This document shows positions 8,801 to 17,615 of a stretch of 64,000 nt of DNA, piece by piece. Source of the DNA: Lachnocurva sp045579705 (GTDB lineage Bacteria; Bacillota; Clostridia; Lachnospirales; Lachnospiraceae); NCBI GenBank assembly GCA_045579705.1, contig JAZNMP010000034.1, forward strand, positions 1 through 64,000. Direction: 5' to 3'. Both the position numbers and the translations under genes were made by a program. The notes under the pieces were generated by a model. That model was not told where the DNA came from. It saw nothing but the letters and a program-made list of their open reading frames with translations, and made no database searches. How positions within the stretch are numbered: position 1 is the stretch's first letter; the number at the start of each line of letters is the position of its first letter.

Positions 8801-10651
8801 ATGCCATCGACATTTTTTGGATTATCAATTGCATCTACTGGCCTAAATGCTTTTCAGGCGTCAGTAAATACAACAACAAACAATATCTCAAATGCGAAGA
8901 CGGAAGGTTATACACGTCAGCAGGTTAACCTTTCTCAGGCAGAAGCGCTTCGTACTTATATGAGATATGGAACGCTGGGTACTGGTGTTAGTGCAGATTC
9001 TGTAACACAGGTTAGAGATCAGTACTATGATGAGAAATTCTGGAATAACCAGAAGAATTACGGACAGTACGATAAGCAGCTTTACTATCTGACACAGATT
9101 CAGGATTATTTCAAAGATACAGCTGCAGTTCCAGGATTTACATCTCTATATACAAAGATGTTTGCTGGATTAGATACCTTGAAGACAAATGCCGGTGCGG
9201 CAGCAGTCAGAAAGCAGTTTATCAGTCAGGCAGAAGAGGTTACGAATTATTTTAATAGTCTAGGTACTAAATTACAGGAACTGCAGACTTCTATAAATGA
9301 TGAAATAAAGACAACTGTCGATACGATAAATGCTACTTCAAAGAAGATTGCTATCTTGAATAAGCAGATTAATGTAATCGAAGTTCAGGGTGAGCATGCA
9401 AATGACCTTCGAGATCAGAGAGCCTTGTTGATCGATAGTTTAGCAAAGATACTTCCGGTAGATGTATTGGAAACACCGGTTGTTAATACGAATTATCCAG
9501 ATATGTACACAGGAGCGACAAATTTCATTCTGCGTATAAATGGAAAGATTCTAATCGATAATTACGATTATACAAAGATAGATATCACTACTCGAGATCA
9601 TCGCCAGAACCAGGCTGACGTAGATGGCCTCTATGATCTGGCATGGGGTGATACCGGTGAGATGATAAATATGAATGCTCGTAATATGGCTGGTAGCTTA
9701 AAAGCGATGTTTATGCTTCGTGACGGTAATAATGCAGAGAACCTGAGTGGAACTATTTTTTCCATGACGAGTAATACCGTTACGATAAAGAATCCATCGA
9801 TTTCTGAGATTGAATATATGAACATGCCGGAAAGCGGAATCGTAATCATGGAAGGCGTTCAGTATCCTTACAGTTCTTTTTCTGCAGAGACAGATGCGAA
9901 CGGAAAGATTACGGGATATACATTCACATTAGAGAGAGTTTTGGATGCAAATACTCAGTCAAAGATTTCCGGTGGTCGACTCGAGGTCGGAACTACTCTG
10001 AATTATAAGGGAGTAGCGTACTATCAGAATCAGATGAGTTTGTTCTTAAGATCTTTTGCTGAGAAGTTTAATGAGATTGAGAAAAAAGGAAAGACTCTCG
10101 AAGGTGATCCTATGGAGTCATTCTTTGTAGCAAATAATATGGTCGACTCGGGACAGTTTAAGTTTGATGACAATGTGGTCGGAACTACATTTGATGGCAG
10201 CATGGATACTTACTATAAGCTTACAGCTCTCTCATGTGCGATTAATGATAAGAGTGTTCGAGACCCGGGATTCTTTGCTACATCTGCAGATTTAAAGAAT
10301 GAGAACACTGGTGCTGTACAGGATGAAGGTGTAGATGCATACAGTATCGTAGGCGAATTGCTGGCACTTCAGAGCGGTACAAAGATATTTAGAAATTGCG
10401 GTGGAGATGAATTCCTTCAGGTTATCTATTCTGATATCACTGTAGATACACAGGAAGCGGATGTGTTTAGTCAGAATTACGAGGAGATTTCTAAATCTAT
10501 CAACCTTCAGAGACAGGGAATCTCAGGGGTAGACGAAGATGATGAAGCACTCGATTTGGTTAAGTTTAAGAATGCTTATAATCTCGCTTCAAAAGCTATT
10601 TCAGTTTTGGCTGAAATGTATGACAGACTGATTACTCAGACTGGAGTATAG
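8801..10651 (+). CDS. flgK: Flagellar hook-associated protein 1, second copy
   Basis: A 616-residue protein starting FFGLSIASTGLNAFQASVNTTTNNISNAKTEGYTRQ and ending DLVKFKNAYNLASKAISVLAEMYDRLI, both standard FlgK end domains. It also contains HANDLRDQRALLIDSLAKILPVDV, the conserved FlgK segment after the N-terminal coiled coil. It lies in tandem with another flgK. Of the two, this copy looks the more canonical. A GGAAGTG site precedes its ATG. It is translated from the same late flagellar transcript and exported through the flagellar type III apparatus. Confidence 0.92.
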   Translation: MPSTFFGLSIASTGLNAFQASVNTTTNNISNAKTEGYTRQQVNLSQAEALRTYMRYGTLGTGVSADSVTQVRDQYYDEKFWNNQKNYGQYDKQLYYLTQIQDYFKDTAAVPGFTSLYTKMFAGLDTLKTNAGAAAVRKQFISQAEEVTNYFNSLGTKLQELQTSINDEIKTTVDTINATSKKIAILNKQINVIEVQGEHANDLRDQRALLIDSLAKILPVDVLETPVVNTNYPDMYTGATNFILRINGKILIDNYDYTKIDITTRDHRQNQADVDGLYDLAWGDTGEMINMNARNMAGSLKAMFMLRDGNNAENLSGTIFSMTSNTVTIKNPSISEIEYMNMPESGIVIMEGVQYPYSSFSAETDANGKITGYTFTLERVLDANTQSKISGGRLEVGTTLNYKGVAYYQNQMSLFLRSFAEKFNEIEKKGKTLEGDPMESFFVANNMVDSGQFKFDDNVVGTTFDGSMDTYYKLTALSCAINDKSVRDPGFFATSADLKNENTGAVQDEGVDAYSIVGELLALQSGTKIFRNCGGDEFLQVIYSDITVDTQEADVFSQNYEEISKSINLQRQGISGVDEDDEALDLVKFKNAYNLASKAISVLAEMYDRLITQTGV

Positions 10652-10693
10652 GAACCCTAGGTTAGTTTATAAGGGAAGAAAGAGGTAACTATT

Positions 10694-12229
10694 ATGCGTA
10701 TTACAAATAATATGATCATGACAAAGGCTGATGCTAATATCAATGGCGTAAAGATCATCCTCGACAAAACGAATACGCAGATGACTACTCAGAAGAAGAT
10801 TGACAAACCGTCAGATGATCCTGTTATCGCGGTTCGTTCTCTTAGATTTAGTACATCGCTGTCAAAAGTAAATCAGTATTATAAGAAAAATATTCCGGAT
10901 GCAGAAAGCTGGTTGGAAGTAACTGAGACTGCTGTTAACGATATGAGAAGTATCGTGCGAAATGTACATACTCTGTCAAACCAAGGCGCGAACGATACTC
11001 TGACACAGGATGATAGAAAGACTATCTTAAAGCAGCTGCAGGCACTTCAGTCACAGCTGTATGATGCTGGAAATTCAGACTATGCTGGCAGAACTGTTTT
11101 TACCGGATATAGAACTAACAAGACTCTGACATTTATGGCTGATGAAAAAGATACTACTTATTCTATACAGCAGCCTATCGAATTTAAGAATATGGAAGAG
11201 TATAGGTATTATTCAGGATCAGTAAAAGTTCCTGGAGATGCTACAGAAGTGCTTGATACTACTTCTATCGTGAACAACCCATATACAGAACATGATTATT
11301 ATCGTGTAAGAGCTGCATATGACAATATTTCTGTAGGAAATAATGGAGATGTAATTCCTGTTTCCTATAAGAATGCTGGTTCAGATGTAGCACAGACTTT
11401 GAACATAACAGTATATGAAACAGAGCTCGACTGGGAAAATGCAACCGGAATGGTTGTAGGCGATGATGACGCAGTTCTCATCGAGGAAACAGGTGATATC
11501 GTATTAGGAAAAAATCTGTCCAGTACTTTAAAGGCCAACCGTGCAGTTTTAGATTTCAATTATTCAAAGACTGGATTTAAAGATGGAGAACTTCGCCCAG
11601 AGTATTACTATAACTGTGTGAAGACAGCGGACAAGGGTGCACCTGTAAATGTTCAGTATGATAAATACGATGAGAATGGTGTAGCAATCGGATATGATAT
11701 CAACTATACTATCGCAGCTAATCAGGAACTGCGTGTAAATATCGAGGCTGATCAGGTATTTGATTCAAACTTTATTCAGGATATCAATGATATGGTTGCA
11801 GCAGTATCAAATGCAATCAATGCATATGACAAGGTTCAGAACTTGAAAGAGATGAAAGCTCAGATGCAGTATGCAGCCTCTGACTATCAGACATCTCTCG
11901 ATAAGTGGATTGAAGCAGCGAATAAAGAATTGGATTACTCTAATAACTGCCTACAGAAGATATTCAATGCAGAGTTAGAGAAGTCAAAGAATTACGAAGA
12001 TAGATTGAATCTGGCTATGACAGATATCGGATGTAGAAAACAGCAGCTCGATATGACTAGCAAGCAGATGTCAGATCAGATGGAGACTATTCAGGATTTA
12101 CAGTCAAAGAATGATGACATGGATTTGTCAGAAGTAGTACTGAAATATACAGCAGCACATACTGCATATTCATCTTCACTAACAGCCGCAGGTAAGCTGG
12201 GAGACATGACATTGTTAAATTACATTTAA
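10694..12229 (+). CDS. flgL: Flagellar hook-associated protein 3
   Basis: A 511-residue protein with the flagellin-like N-terminus of FlgL (MRITNNMIMTKADANINGVKIILDKTNTQMTTQKKIDKPSDDPV, read as a D0/D1 helix ending in the KPSDDP box) and a C-terminal helical D0 (SEVVLKYTAAHTAYSSSLTAAGKLGDMTLLNYI). It is longer than typical FlgL (about 300 residues) because of an enlarged middle domain, as often in Lachnospiraceae. FlgL is the second junction ring on which the filament starts. GGGAAGAAAGAGG lies upstream of the ATG. Confidence 0.92.
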   Translation: MRITNNMIMTKADANINGVKIILDKTNTQMTTQKKIDKPSDDPVIAVRSLRFSTSLSKVNQYYKKNIPDAESWLEVTETAVNDMRSIVRNVHTLSNQGANDTLTQDDRKTILKQLQALQSQLYDAGNSDYAGRTVFTGYRTNKTLTFMADEKDTTYSIQQPIEFKNMEEYRYYSGSVKVPGDATEVLDTTSIVNNPYTEHDYYRVRAAYDNISVGNNGDVIPVSYKNAGSDVAQTLNITVYETELDWENATGMVVGDDDAVLIEETGDIVLGKNLSSTLKANRAVLDFNYSKTGFKDGELRPEYYYNCVKTADKGAPVNVQYDKYDENGVAIGYDINYTIAANQELRVNIEADQVFDSNFIQDINDMVAAVSNAINAYDKVQNLKEMKAQMQYAASDYQTSLDKWIEAANKELDYSNNCLQKIFNAELEKSKNYEDRLNLAMTDIGCRKQQLDMTSKQMSDQMETIQDLQSKNDDMDLSEVVLKYTAAHTAYSSSLTAAGKLGDMTLLNYI

Positions 12230-12236
12230 AATTTAT

Positions 12237-12265
12237 TTTCTATATTAAACAAACAATGCTATAAT
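12237..12265 (+). promoter_or_regulatory. Candidate sigma-A promoter before fliW-csrA
   Basis: A perfect TATAAT (12260-12265) with a weak -35 (TTTCTA, 17-base spacer) lies in the 83-base gap between flgL and fliW. It could give csrA/fliW expression independent of sigma-28. Confidence 0.45.
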
Positions 12266-12312
12266 AAAACTACAGTTGATTGATTAGATAATCACAGGAG
12301 AGGGCTAATAAA

Positions 12313-12780
12313 ATGAAAGCAAATACTAGACTATTTGGAGAAATCGAAATCGAGGACGAGAAGCTGCTCGAACTCGACAATGGAATTATTGGTTTCCCAC
12401 ACATGAAGCATTTCACACTCATTTATGATAGTGAAGGTGAGAATGAGAAATCTGTAATATGGTTCCAGTCTATGGACGAACCACAGTTTGCAATGCCAGT
12501 TATCAATCCTAGCTTCGTAAAGCCAGATTATAACCCGGTTGTAAATGATGAACTCCTCGCACCTTTGGGAGAGTTTACAAATGAAGAGCTAGTTGTACTC
12601 GTTACTCTAAAGGTTCCTGAGAACCTGAAAGATATGACAGTAAATTTGAAAGCACCTATTATCATCAATTCTACTAATAGAAAAGGTGCTCAGATTATTG
12701 TTGAGAATGAGGACTATCCTGTCCGCTATCCAATTTATGACATATTGAATGGTGATAAGAATGAGGAGGCGAACGAATAA
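12313..12780 (+). CDS. fliW: Flagellar assembly factor FliW (CsrA antagonist)
   Basis: A 155-residue protein with the FliW fold pattern: TRLFGEIEIEDEKLLELDNGIIGFP at the start, WFQSMDEPQFAMPVINP in the middle, and NLKAPIIINSTNRKGAQIIVENEDYPVRYPI near the end. FliW binds flagellin and, when free, sequesters CsrA, coupling filament assembly to translation of flagellar mRNAs. It ends one base before csrA starts, the usual Firmicute pairing, and carries the csrA ribosome site (GAGGAGG) in its last codons. ACAGGAGAGG precedes its own start. Confidence 0.95.
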   Translation: MKANTRLFGEIEIEDEKLLELDNGIIGFPHMKHFTLIYDSEGENEKSVIWFQSMDEPQFAMPVINPSFVKPDYNPVVNDELLAPLGEFTNEELVVLVTLKVPENLKDMTVNLKAPIIINSTNRKGAQIIVENEDYPVRYPIYDILNGDKNEEANE

Positions 12781-12781
12781 T

Positions 12782-13012
12782 ATGCTAGCATTATCAAGAA
12801 AAAAAGGCGAATCGCTGATCATTAACAACAATATCGAAGTAATGATTTTAGAGTCACATGGTGACCAGGTTAAAATCGGAATCTCCGCTCCAAAGGAAAT
12901 TCCAGTATACAGAAAAGAAGTTTATCTTCAGATTCAGAAGGAAAATGAAGAAGCAATGGCTACTGATAAGCTTAGCGCTCTTAATGACCTTTTGGGCAAA
13001 AAGAAAGACTGA
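12782..13012 (+). CDS. csrA: Carbon storage regulator / translational repressor CsrA
   Basis: A 76-residue protein beginning MLALSRKKGESLIINNNIEV with the CsrA core (GDQVKIGISAPKEIPVYRKEVY). The ATG at 12782 is chosen over an upstream in-frame codon because all CsrA proteins start here and AGGAGG lies just before it. CsrA dimers bind GGA motifs in hairpin loops of mRNA leaders and block translation. The C-terminal tail is slightly longer than in enterobacterial CsrA, which fits FliW-regulated Firmicute CsrA. Candidate target hairpins lie directly downstream, before flaG. Confidence 0.96.
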   Translation: MLALSRKKGESLIINNNIEVMILESHGDQVKIGISAPKEIPVYRKEVYLQIQKENEEAMATDKLSALNDLLGKKKD

Positions 13013-13047
13013 TTCCTTGCCTGTATAAATTAAGTAAAGCTAAATAT

Positions 13048-13097
13048 TCACAACTTCTTAAGGGCGAGTAGCCTTTAAGAAAGTTGTGATTTTTTTA
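13048..13097 (+). terminator. Intrinsic terminator after csrA
   Basis: A long stem (TCACAACTTCTTAAGG paired with CCTTTAAGAAAGTTGTGA, one bulge) with a short loop and T7. It separates fliW-csrA from the flaG transcript. Confidence 0.85.
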
Positions 13098-13126
13098 TTT
13101 CGTGGAAAATAAATCGTATTTGCTCT

Positions 13127-13153
13127 TATTTTTTTATAGAAAGCGTCCGATAA
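13127..13153 (+). promoter_or_regulatory. Possible sigma-28 promoter for flaG-fliD-fliS
   Basis: TCCGATAA (13146-13153) matches the flagellar -10. The -35 region at the correct distance (TATTTTTT, 13127) is a weak match. It follows the csrA terminator and lies 63 bases before flaG, so a promoter is expected here. Confidence 0.5.
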
Positions 13154-13176
13154 GTTTAATAGGATTAAATATAACT

Positions 13177-13211
13177 ATGTGTCAAAGGAAGGACACATGC
13201 ACTGGAGGTGC
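13177..13211 (+). promoter_or_regulatory. Two tandem GGA-loop hairpins in the flaG leader (likely CsrA sites)
   Basis: Hairpin 1 is ATGTGTC (13177-13183), loop AAAGGAAG, GACACAT (13192-13198): a perfect 7-bp stem with GGA in the loop. Hairpin 2 is GCAC (13199-13202), loop TGGAG, GTGC (13208-13211). Its loop is part of the flaG Shine-Dalgarno sequence. The GGA triplets are 17 bases apart, a spacing one CsrA dimer can bridge. Confidence 0.75.
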
Positions 13212-13215
13212 AATT

Positions 13216-13608
13216 ATGACATCTATTAATGCAACAAATGCAGCTAGTCCTGTAGAAAATTTTTCAGTGGCTAGTGATGTGAAAACAAAGCCGGCAGCAG
13301 CTGTTATGGAGAACGCCCAACCGGATGTAGTTGATTTTGAGAAGAATAAACAGCCAGTAAAGGAAGACGTTAGTTCTGACAGGGAAGCCTCACATGAACA
13401 GATTAAGGAAGCTGTTGAGAAGATCAACAAGAGCATGCCTAATACTGAAGCCGTCTTTGGTATTCACGACAAAACGAATCGTGTAACTATTAAAATCGTG
13501 GATAAGGACAGCAAGAAGGTAATCAAGGAGTTTCCGCCTGAGAAGACGTTAGATTTGATTGCCAAGGCATGGGAAATGGCAGGAATCCTCGTTGACGAGA
13601 AGAGGTAA
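13216..13608 (+). CDS. flaG: Flagellar protein FlaG
   Basis: A 130-residue protein with a disordered N-terminal half and the FlaG domain at the end (EAVEKINKSMPNTEAVFGIHDKTNRVTIKIVDKDSKKVIKEFPPEKTLDL, ending in the conserved EFPPEK box). The longer open frame from 13102 is rejected: the ATG at 13216 has GGAGGTG in place and lies after the promoter and hairpins. FlaG affects filament length in other flagellates. It is followed by fliD after 11 bases. Confidence 0.9.
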   Translation: MTSINATNAASPVENFSVASDVKTKPAAAVMENAQPDVVDFEKNKQPVKEDVSSDREASHEQIKEAVEKINKSMPNTEAVFGIHDKTNRVTIKIVDKDSKKVIKEFPPEKTLDLIAKAWEMAGILVDEKR

Positions 13609-13619
13609 GGAGGAATACT

Positions 13620-15206
13620 ATGGCTTCACCTATTAGAATGACAGGTATGACGAGTGGACTTGATACTGAGTCTATCGTATCTGCACTGGTTTCAAATTAT
13701 AGTACAAAAGTAGATAAATTAAAGAAAGAACAGACTAAGCTCGGTTGGAAACAGGAGATATGGAAAGAGGTAAACACTGAAGTCTATGGACTCTATACCG
13801 CAGCAGGTAATCTGAGATTTTCATCAGCATATAATCTGAAGAAGTCTGTAGTTTCAGATGCAACTAAGGCGACAGTCTCTACATCTAATGTAGCAGCTGT
13901 TGGTTCGCATACTCTTAAGATTACATCTCTCGCAAAGAGTGCTTACTGGACTGGCGCTAAGATGAAGGCTTTGGAAACAGACAGGAATCCTACAGGTAAG
14001 GTTACAGAAGGAACAGCACTTACTTATCTGTTGAGAGGCAAAGAAAAAACTGGTGAAGATGGAAAGACTACAACAGAGTATGGTCTAGATGGTTCTTTCG
14101 AAGGAACAGGATATATCAAGGTTAAATCCGGCGACAAGGAAAAACTGATCGAAGTAAACGGTGAAACAACTATTGCTTCACTTAAGACTCAGTTTGCTGA
14201 AGTTGGTATTAATCTAAACCTCGATGAAGGAAATCAGAGAATCTTCCTGAATGCGGCAAAGAGCGGAGCTGAGCATAATTTTTCCGTAGAGGCAGTAGAT
14301 GCTGAAGGAAATGTAGTAACAACTGGTTCTTCTGTAGCAGCTCTCGAAGTTTTGGGAATCGGTTCTAAAGCGAACAAGATTGAAGGTAGTGATGCTGAAT
14401 TTATAGTTGATGGTACGACATATACCAGCGATAGCAATACTATTACGGTAAATGGACTTACTATAAATGCTCTAGCAAAGACTACAGATGAAATCACCAT
14501 AAATACAAGTGCTGATGTACAGGGACTTTATGACAAGATTAAAGATTTCTTTACACAGTATAATAATGTAATAAATGACCTCGCATCCAGATATAATGCT
14601 GAAACTGCAAAAGACATGCAGCCTCTTACAGATGAAGAGAGACAGGCGATGGGTGAGGCTACTGCAAATAAATACGAAGATAAGATTAAGAATGCTCTTC
14701 TGAGAAGAGATACTACGATCGATACTATCATCAGTACGATGAATCGTTCGATGTTGGCTGGATTTGAAATCAATGGTCAGAAGATTTCCCTGGGTACATA
14801 TGGAATCCAGACCCTCGGTATCCTGAATGCTTCATCTAATGAGCAGTATGCTCTTCATATTAATGGTGATGCGGATGATATAGCTGTTAGTGGCAAGGAA
14901 GATAAACTCATGAAGGCACTGACTGATGATCCGGATACTGTAATGCAGTTTATGCAGAAATTGTTCTCAGGCATGTATGATGCACTGGGCGACAAGATGA
15001 AGAGTACAACTATGAGTAGTGCTTATACTATCTACAACGACAAGCAGATGGAAAAAGATTATAAGAATTACAATCTCCTCATTAAGCAGTGGGAAGATAA
15101 AGTAGAAGAAATGGAAGATCGTTATTATAAGAAATTCGCAAAGATGGAATCTGCGCTTTCTAATCTGAATAGCCAGCAGTCATCTATTAGTGGATTCTTC
15201 CAGTAA
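13620..15206 (+). CDS. fliD: Flagellar filament capping protein
   Basis: A 528-residue protein with the FliD N-terminal motif (MTGMTSGLDTESIVSALVSNY), a TVSTSNVAAVGSHTLKITSLAKSA segment typical of the FliD_N domain, and a FliD_C region near residues 290-510 (YDKIKDFFTQYNNVINDLASRYNAE ... LYSGMYDALGDKM-like). The C-terminal coiled coil is MEDRYYKKFAKMESALSNLNSQQSSISGFFQ. It forms the cap that folds flagellin at the filament tip. GGTAAGGAGG precedes the ATG. Its chaperone candidate follows two genes later. Confidence 0.95.
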   Translation: MASPIRMTGMTSGLDTESIVSALVSNYSTKVDKLKKEQTKLGWKQEIWKEVNTEVYGLYTAAGNLRFSSAYNLKKSVVSDATKATVSTSNVAAVGSHTLKITSLAKSAYWTGAKMKALETDRNPTGKVTEGTALTYLLRGKEKTGEDGKTTTEYGLDGSFEGTGYIKVKSGDKEKLIEVNGETTIASLKTQFAEVGINLNLDEGNQRIFLNAAKSGAEHNFSVEAVDAEGNVVTTGSSVAALEVLGIGSKANKIEGSDAEFIVDGTTYTSDSNTITVNGLTINALAKTTDEITINTSADVQGLYDKIKDFFTQYNNVINDLASRYNAETAKDMQPLTDEERQAMGEATANKYEDKIKNALLRRDTTIDTIISTMNRSMLAGFEINGQKISLGTYGIQTLGILNASSNEQYALHINGDADDIAVSGKEDKLMKALTDDPDTVMQFMQKLFSGMYDALGDKMKSTTMSSAYTIYNDKQMEKDYKNYNLLIKQWEDKVEEMEDRYYKKFAKMESALSNLNSQQSSISGFFQ

Positions 15207-15252
15207 TAAAAGGAATTTGAAGGAAGCCTAGTGATAGAGAGGGGCAATTATT

Positions 15253-15642
15253 ATGAATGCAGCTAAAGGATATGCAGCATATAAAAACAGCAAGGTTCTC
15301 ACAGCGTCACCAGCTGAATTAACATTGATGCTTTATGATGGAGCTATCCGCTTTGCGAATATCGCTGTAGCAGGAATCAAAGAAGGCGATATCCAGAAAG
15401 CACATACTAATATCAGAAAGTGCGATGCTATTATCGAGAACTTCATCATCACACTTGATCCTAAGTATGAAGTTTCAAAGGATTTTCAGAATGTATATGA
15501 ATACTTGAGGGAAAGGCTCGCTTGGGCGAATGTGAAAAAAGATGAAGAGATCATGCAGGAAGTGTTGACACATCTTCATACTTTGCGTGATACTTGGAAA
15601 GAAGTCATGAAAAAGACTAACAACGGAAATAGTGTAGCGTAA
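15253..15642 (+). CDS. fliS: Flagellin export chaperone FliS
   Basis: A 129-residue helical protein with the FliS signature (AYKNSKVLTASPAELTLMLYDGAIRFANIA) and later helices (KCDAIIENFIITLDPKYEVSKDFQNVYEYLRERL). It binds the disordered C-terminal end of flagellin in the cytoplasm and stops early polymerisation. In FliW-CsrA organisms it takes part in the same partner switch. AGAGAGGGG lies upstream of the ATG. It follows fliD in the usual order. Confidence 0.95.
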   Translation: MNAAKGYAAYKNSKVLTASPAELTLMLYDGAIRFANIAVAGIKEGDIQKAHTNIRKCDAIIENFIITLDPKYEVSKDFQNVYEYLRERLAWANVKKDEEIMQEVLTHLHTLRDTWKEVMKKTNNGNSVA

Positions 15643-15660
15643 AGTATTAGGAGTGTGACT

Positions 15661-16137
15661 ATGTCTGGAAATTATGTCATGATGCTTCGTGAAAGCCTCG
15701 AGAAGAAGATAGAGGTATTGGAAGCGATTATGGTTGCGAATGAGAGGCAGAAGGAGGTTTTGTCAGATCCTTTTTCTACACCTGAAGATTTGCAAGCGAC
15801 ATATGATAGAAAAGATGAGCTGATAGAGGTTTTGGAATCTCTGGACAAGGGATTTGAGACTATGTACAGCCGTATTCGTCGGGATATTCAGCAGAACAAG
15901 GAGGAATATGGCGATGAGATAAGCAAGATGAAGAAGCTTATCATGGAAATCTCGGATTTGTCGGCCAGTATCCAGGCAGAGGAACTTCGAAACAAAGCAC
16001 TTGCTGAAGCTAAATTTTCAAAATTGAAGAGTCAGGTTTCTAGTGTAAAGAGAAATAAATCTGCTGTGAATATGTACAATCAGAGTATGGGGCAGATCAA
16101 TACAGTAGATCCTCAGTTTATGGACAGCAAAAACTAA
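15661..16137 (+). CDS. FliT-like small flagellar coiled-coil protein
   Basis: A 158-residue helical protein (ESLEKKIEVLEAIMVANERQKEVLSDPFSTPEDLQATYDRKDELIEVLESLDKGFE) in the fliT position directly after fliS. FliT proteins are chaperones for FliD; this assignment rests on position, size and helical character rather than clear motifs. The ATG at 15661 is preferred over a GTG at 15655, because the TAGGAG site is only two bases from the GTG. It is the last gene before a terminator. It could also be a FlgN-like chaperone. Confidence 0.6.
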   Translation: MSGNYVMMLRESLEKKIEVLEAIMVANERQKEVLSDPFSTPEDLQATYDRKDELIEVLESLDKGFETMYSRIRRDIQQNKEEYGDEISKMKKLIMEISDLSASIQAEELRNKALAEAKFSKLKSQVSSVKRNKSAVNMYNQSMGQINTVDPQFMDSKN

Positions 16138-16157
16138 ACATGCGTTAGATGTCAAAG

Positions 16158-16187
16158 GAACCAGTTCGTGTGACTGGTTCTTTTTTT
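16158..16187 (+). terminator. Intrinsic terminator of the flaG-fliD-fliS operon
   Basis: GAACCAGT and ACTGGTTC pair around a 7-base loop, followed by T7. Confidence 0.92.
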
Positions 16188-16224
16188 ACACATCTAAATA
16201 TTCTGAAAAAATATCATTTGAAGG

Positions 16225-16253
16225 GTGACATTTTGACTATTCTATGATATGAT
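16225..16253 (+). promoter_or_regulatory. Candidate sigma-A promoter
   Basis: GTGACA (16225-16230), a 17-base spacer and TATGAT (16248-16253), upstream of the FliD-like gene and downstream of the flagellar terminator. Confidence 0.6.
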
Positions 16254-16312
16254 GTATATGCATAAATGGATTATTATGCGCAAAATATCTTCACGGAGGA
16301 AGGAGGTTCGCT

Positions 16313-17596
16313 ATGTCGGCGATAGATACCGTATATAACTATTATCTAACTACATATGGCAAAACGAACGCTTCTTCGCGCTACGAATCTCACAAGAAGA
16401 GTGAGCTCCGTGATGTCTACAATAAGATTGTCAAAGAGAACAAAGAAGAACCCCTTTACAAGATTAATATGACGGATGACGTGGAGAAATTCATCATCGA
16501 TTTAAAGGAAAGTGCGCGTCAGACGAAGAATGTTACATCGTTCCTGTCAGGAGACGGTGAAGGCATCGAGGGTGTCTTTAATCAGAAGGTAGCAACTTCT
16601 AGTGATGAAGACAGCGTTGCTGTTACTTATATAGGTAATGGCGAGAATGTGGATGCCAGTGATACATTTAAACTGGGAGTAAAGCGGCTTGCTACTCCTC
16701 AGATTGTTATGGGCAGATTCCTCGATAATGCAAGGAGGGATTTTGAAGAGGGTAACTTCTCATTCGATTTAGACACACCGTCTAATTCTTATGAGTTCCA
16801 ATTTGATATAGATGGTAGTGAGAATAATCTATCTATCCAGCAGAAGATAGCTCGTCTGATCAACAGATCAGATATAGGTATCAGTGCTGAAGTGGTAGAT
16901 AATGGAGAGGGAGCGAGTGCATTGAGACTTGTCTCCAGACAGACAGGTTTGTCTGAAGGAGAGGAGTATCTGTTTAAGATCCAGTCTGGTTCTTCATGGA
17001 ATGAAATCCATACGATGGGGTTGGATCAGATTACGGCAAACGCTGGAAATGCTGTTTTTACATTAAATGGTAATGAACATAGCGCTCTGGCAAATACTTT
17101 CACTATCAACAATGAATTTGAAATCAATCTCAAAGGTGTGACTGAGGGGGATGCTACGATTGGATTTAAGGCTAATGTAGATTCCATCGGTGACAGCGTT
17201 GAGGTTTTGATAGGGTCTTATAATCATTTGCTCGATTTAGGTGATGAATATGGAAATGCAAACGGTTATAATAGACTGAGTAACGAGGTGACTGGAATTT
17301 GGCATACTTTAGCCGAAGGACTTACTAGCGTCGGAATCGTTGAAGGTGAAGATGGCAAACTCGCAGTTGATAGAGAGATACTTGCGGAAGCTGTTACCAG
17401 CGATAGAGCAGAGGAAACATTTGGCATACTGGATGGCTTCAAGAATGCTATGTCCCGTGAATCAGACAAGATTTCTATGAATCCTGTTAAATATATCGAT
17501 AAACGAGTAGTAGAGTATAAGAATCCTGGAAAGAATTTCAGCGCACCATATGCGTCCAGCACATATGCGGGACTTATGATTAATGAAGGGTTATAA
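16313..17596 (+). CDS. FliD-like flagellar protein, divergent
   Basis: A 427-residue protein lacking the canonical FliD N-terminal motif but with FliD_C-like features: HSALANTFTINNEFEINLKGVTEGDATIGF followed by DSIGDSVEVLIGSYNHLLDLGDEY (residues about 255-310). This is the pattern of the FliD C-terminal domain (beta hairpin, then a helix with YN). It ends KNFSAPYASSTYAGLMINEGL. The middle holds a NFSFDLDTPSNSYEFQFDIDGSENN segment like hook-IN repeats. It has its own promoter and AAGGAGG site after the flagellar terminator. It may be a second cap-related or filament-surface protein. Assignment is from partial motif likeness and context. Confidence 0.6.
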   Translation: MSAIDTVYNYYLTTYGKTNASSRYESHKKSELRDVYNKIVKENKEEPLYKINMTDDVEKFIIDLKESARQTKNVTSFLSGDGEGIEGVFNQKVATSSDEDSVAVTYIGNGENVDASDTFKLGVKRLATPQIVMGRFLDNARRDFEEGNFSFDLDTPSNSYEFQFDIDGSENNLSIQQKIARLINRSDIGISAEVVDNGEGASALRLVSRQTGLSEGEEYLFKIQSGSSWNEIHTMGLDQITANAGNAVFTLNGNEHSALANTFTINNEFEINLKGVTEGDATIGFKANVDSIGDSVEVLIGSYNHLLDLGDEYGNANGYNRLSNEVTGIWHTLAEGLTSVGIVEGEDGKLAVDREILAEAVTSDRAEETFGILDGFKNAMSRESDKISMNPVKYIDKRVVEYKNPGKNFSAPYASSTYAGLMINEGL

Positions 17597-17615
17597 AAAA
17601 GGAGACTAGAATATT

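Noticed and set aside
13102..13215. Longer start for flaG
   Set aside because: The extra codons cover the promoter-like box and the hairpin leader; the ATG at 13216 has the ribosome site.
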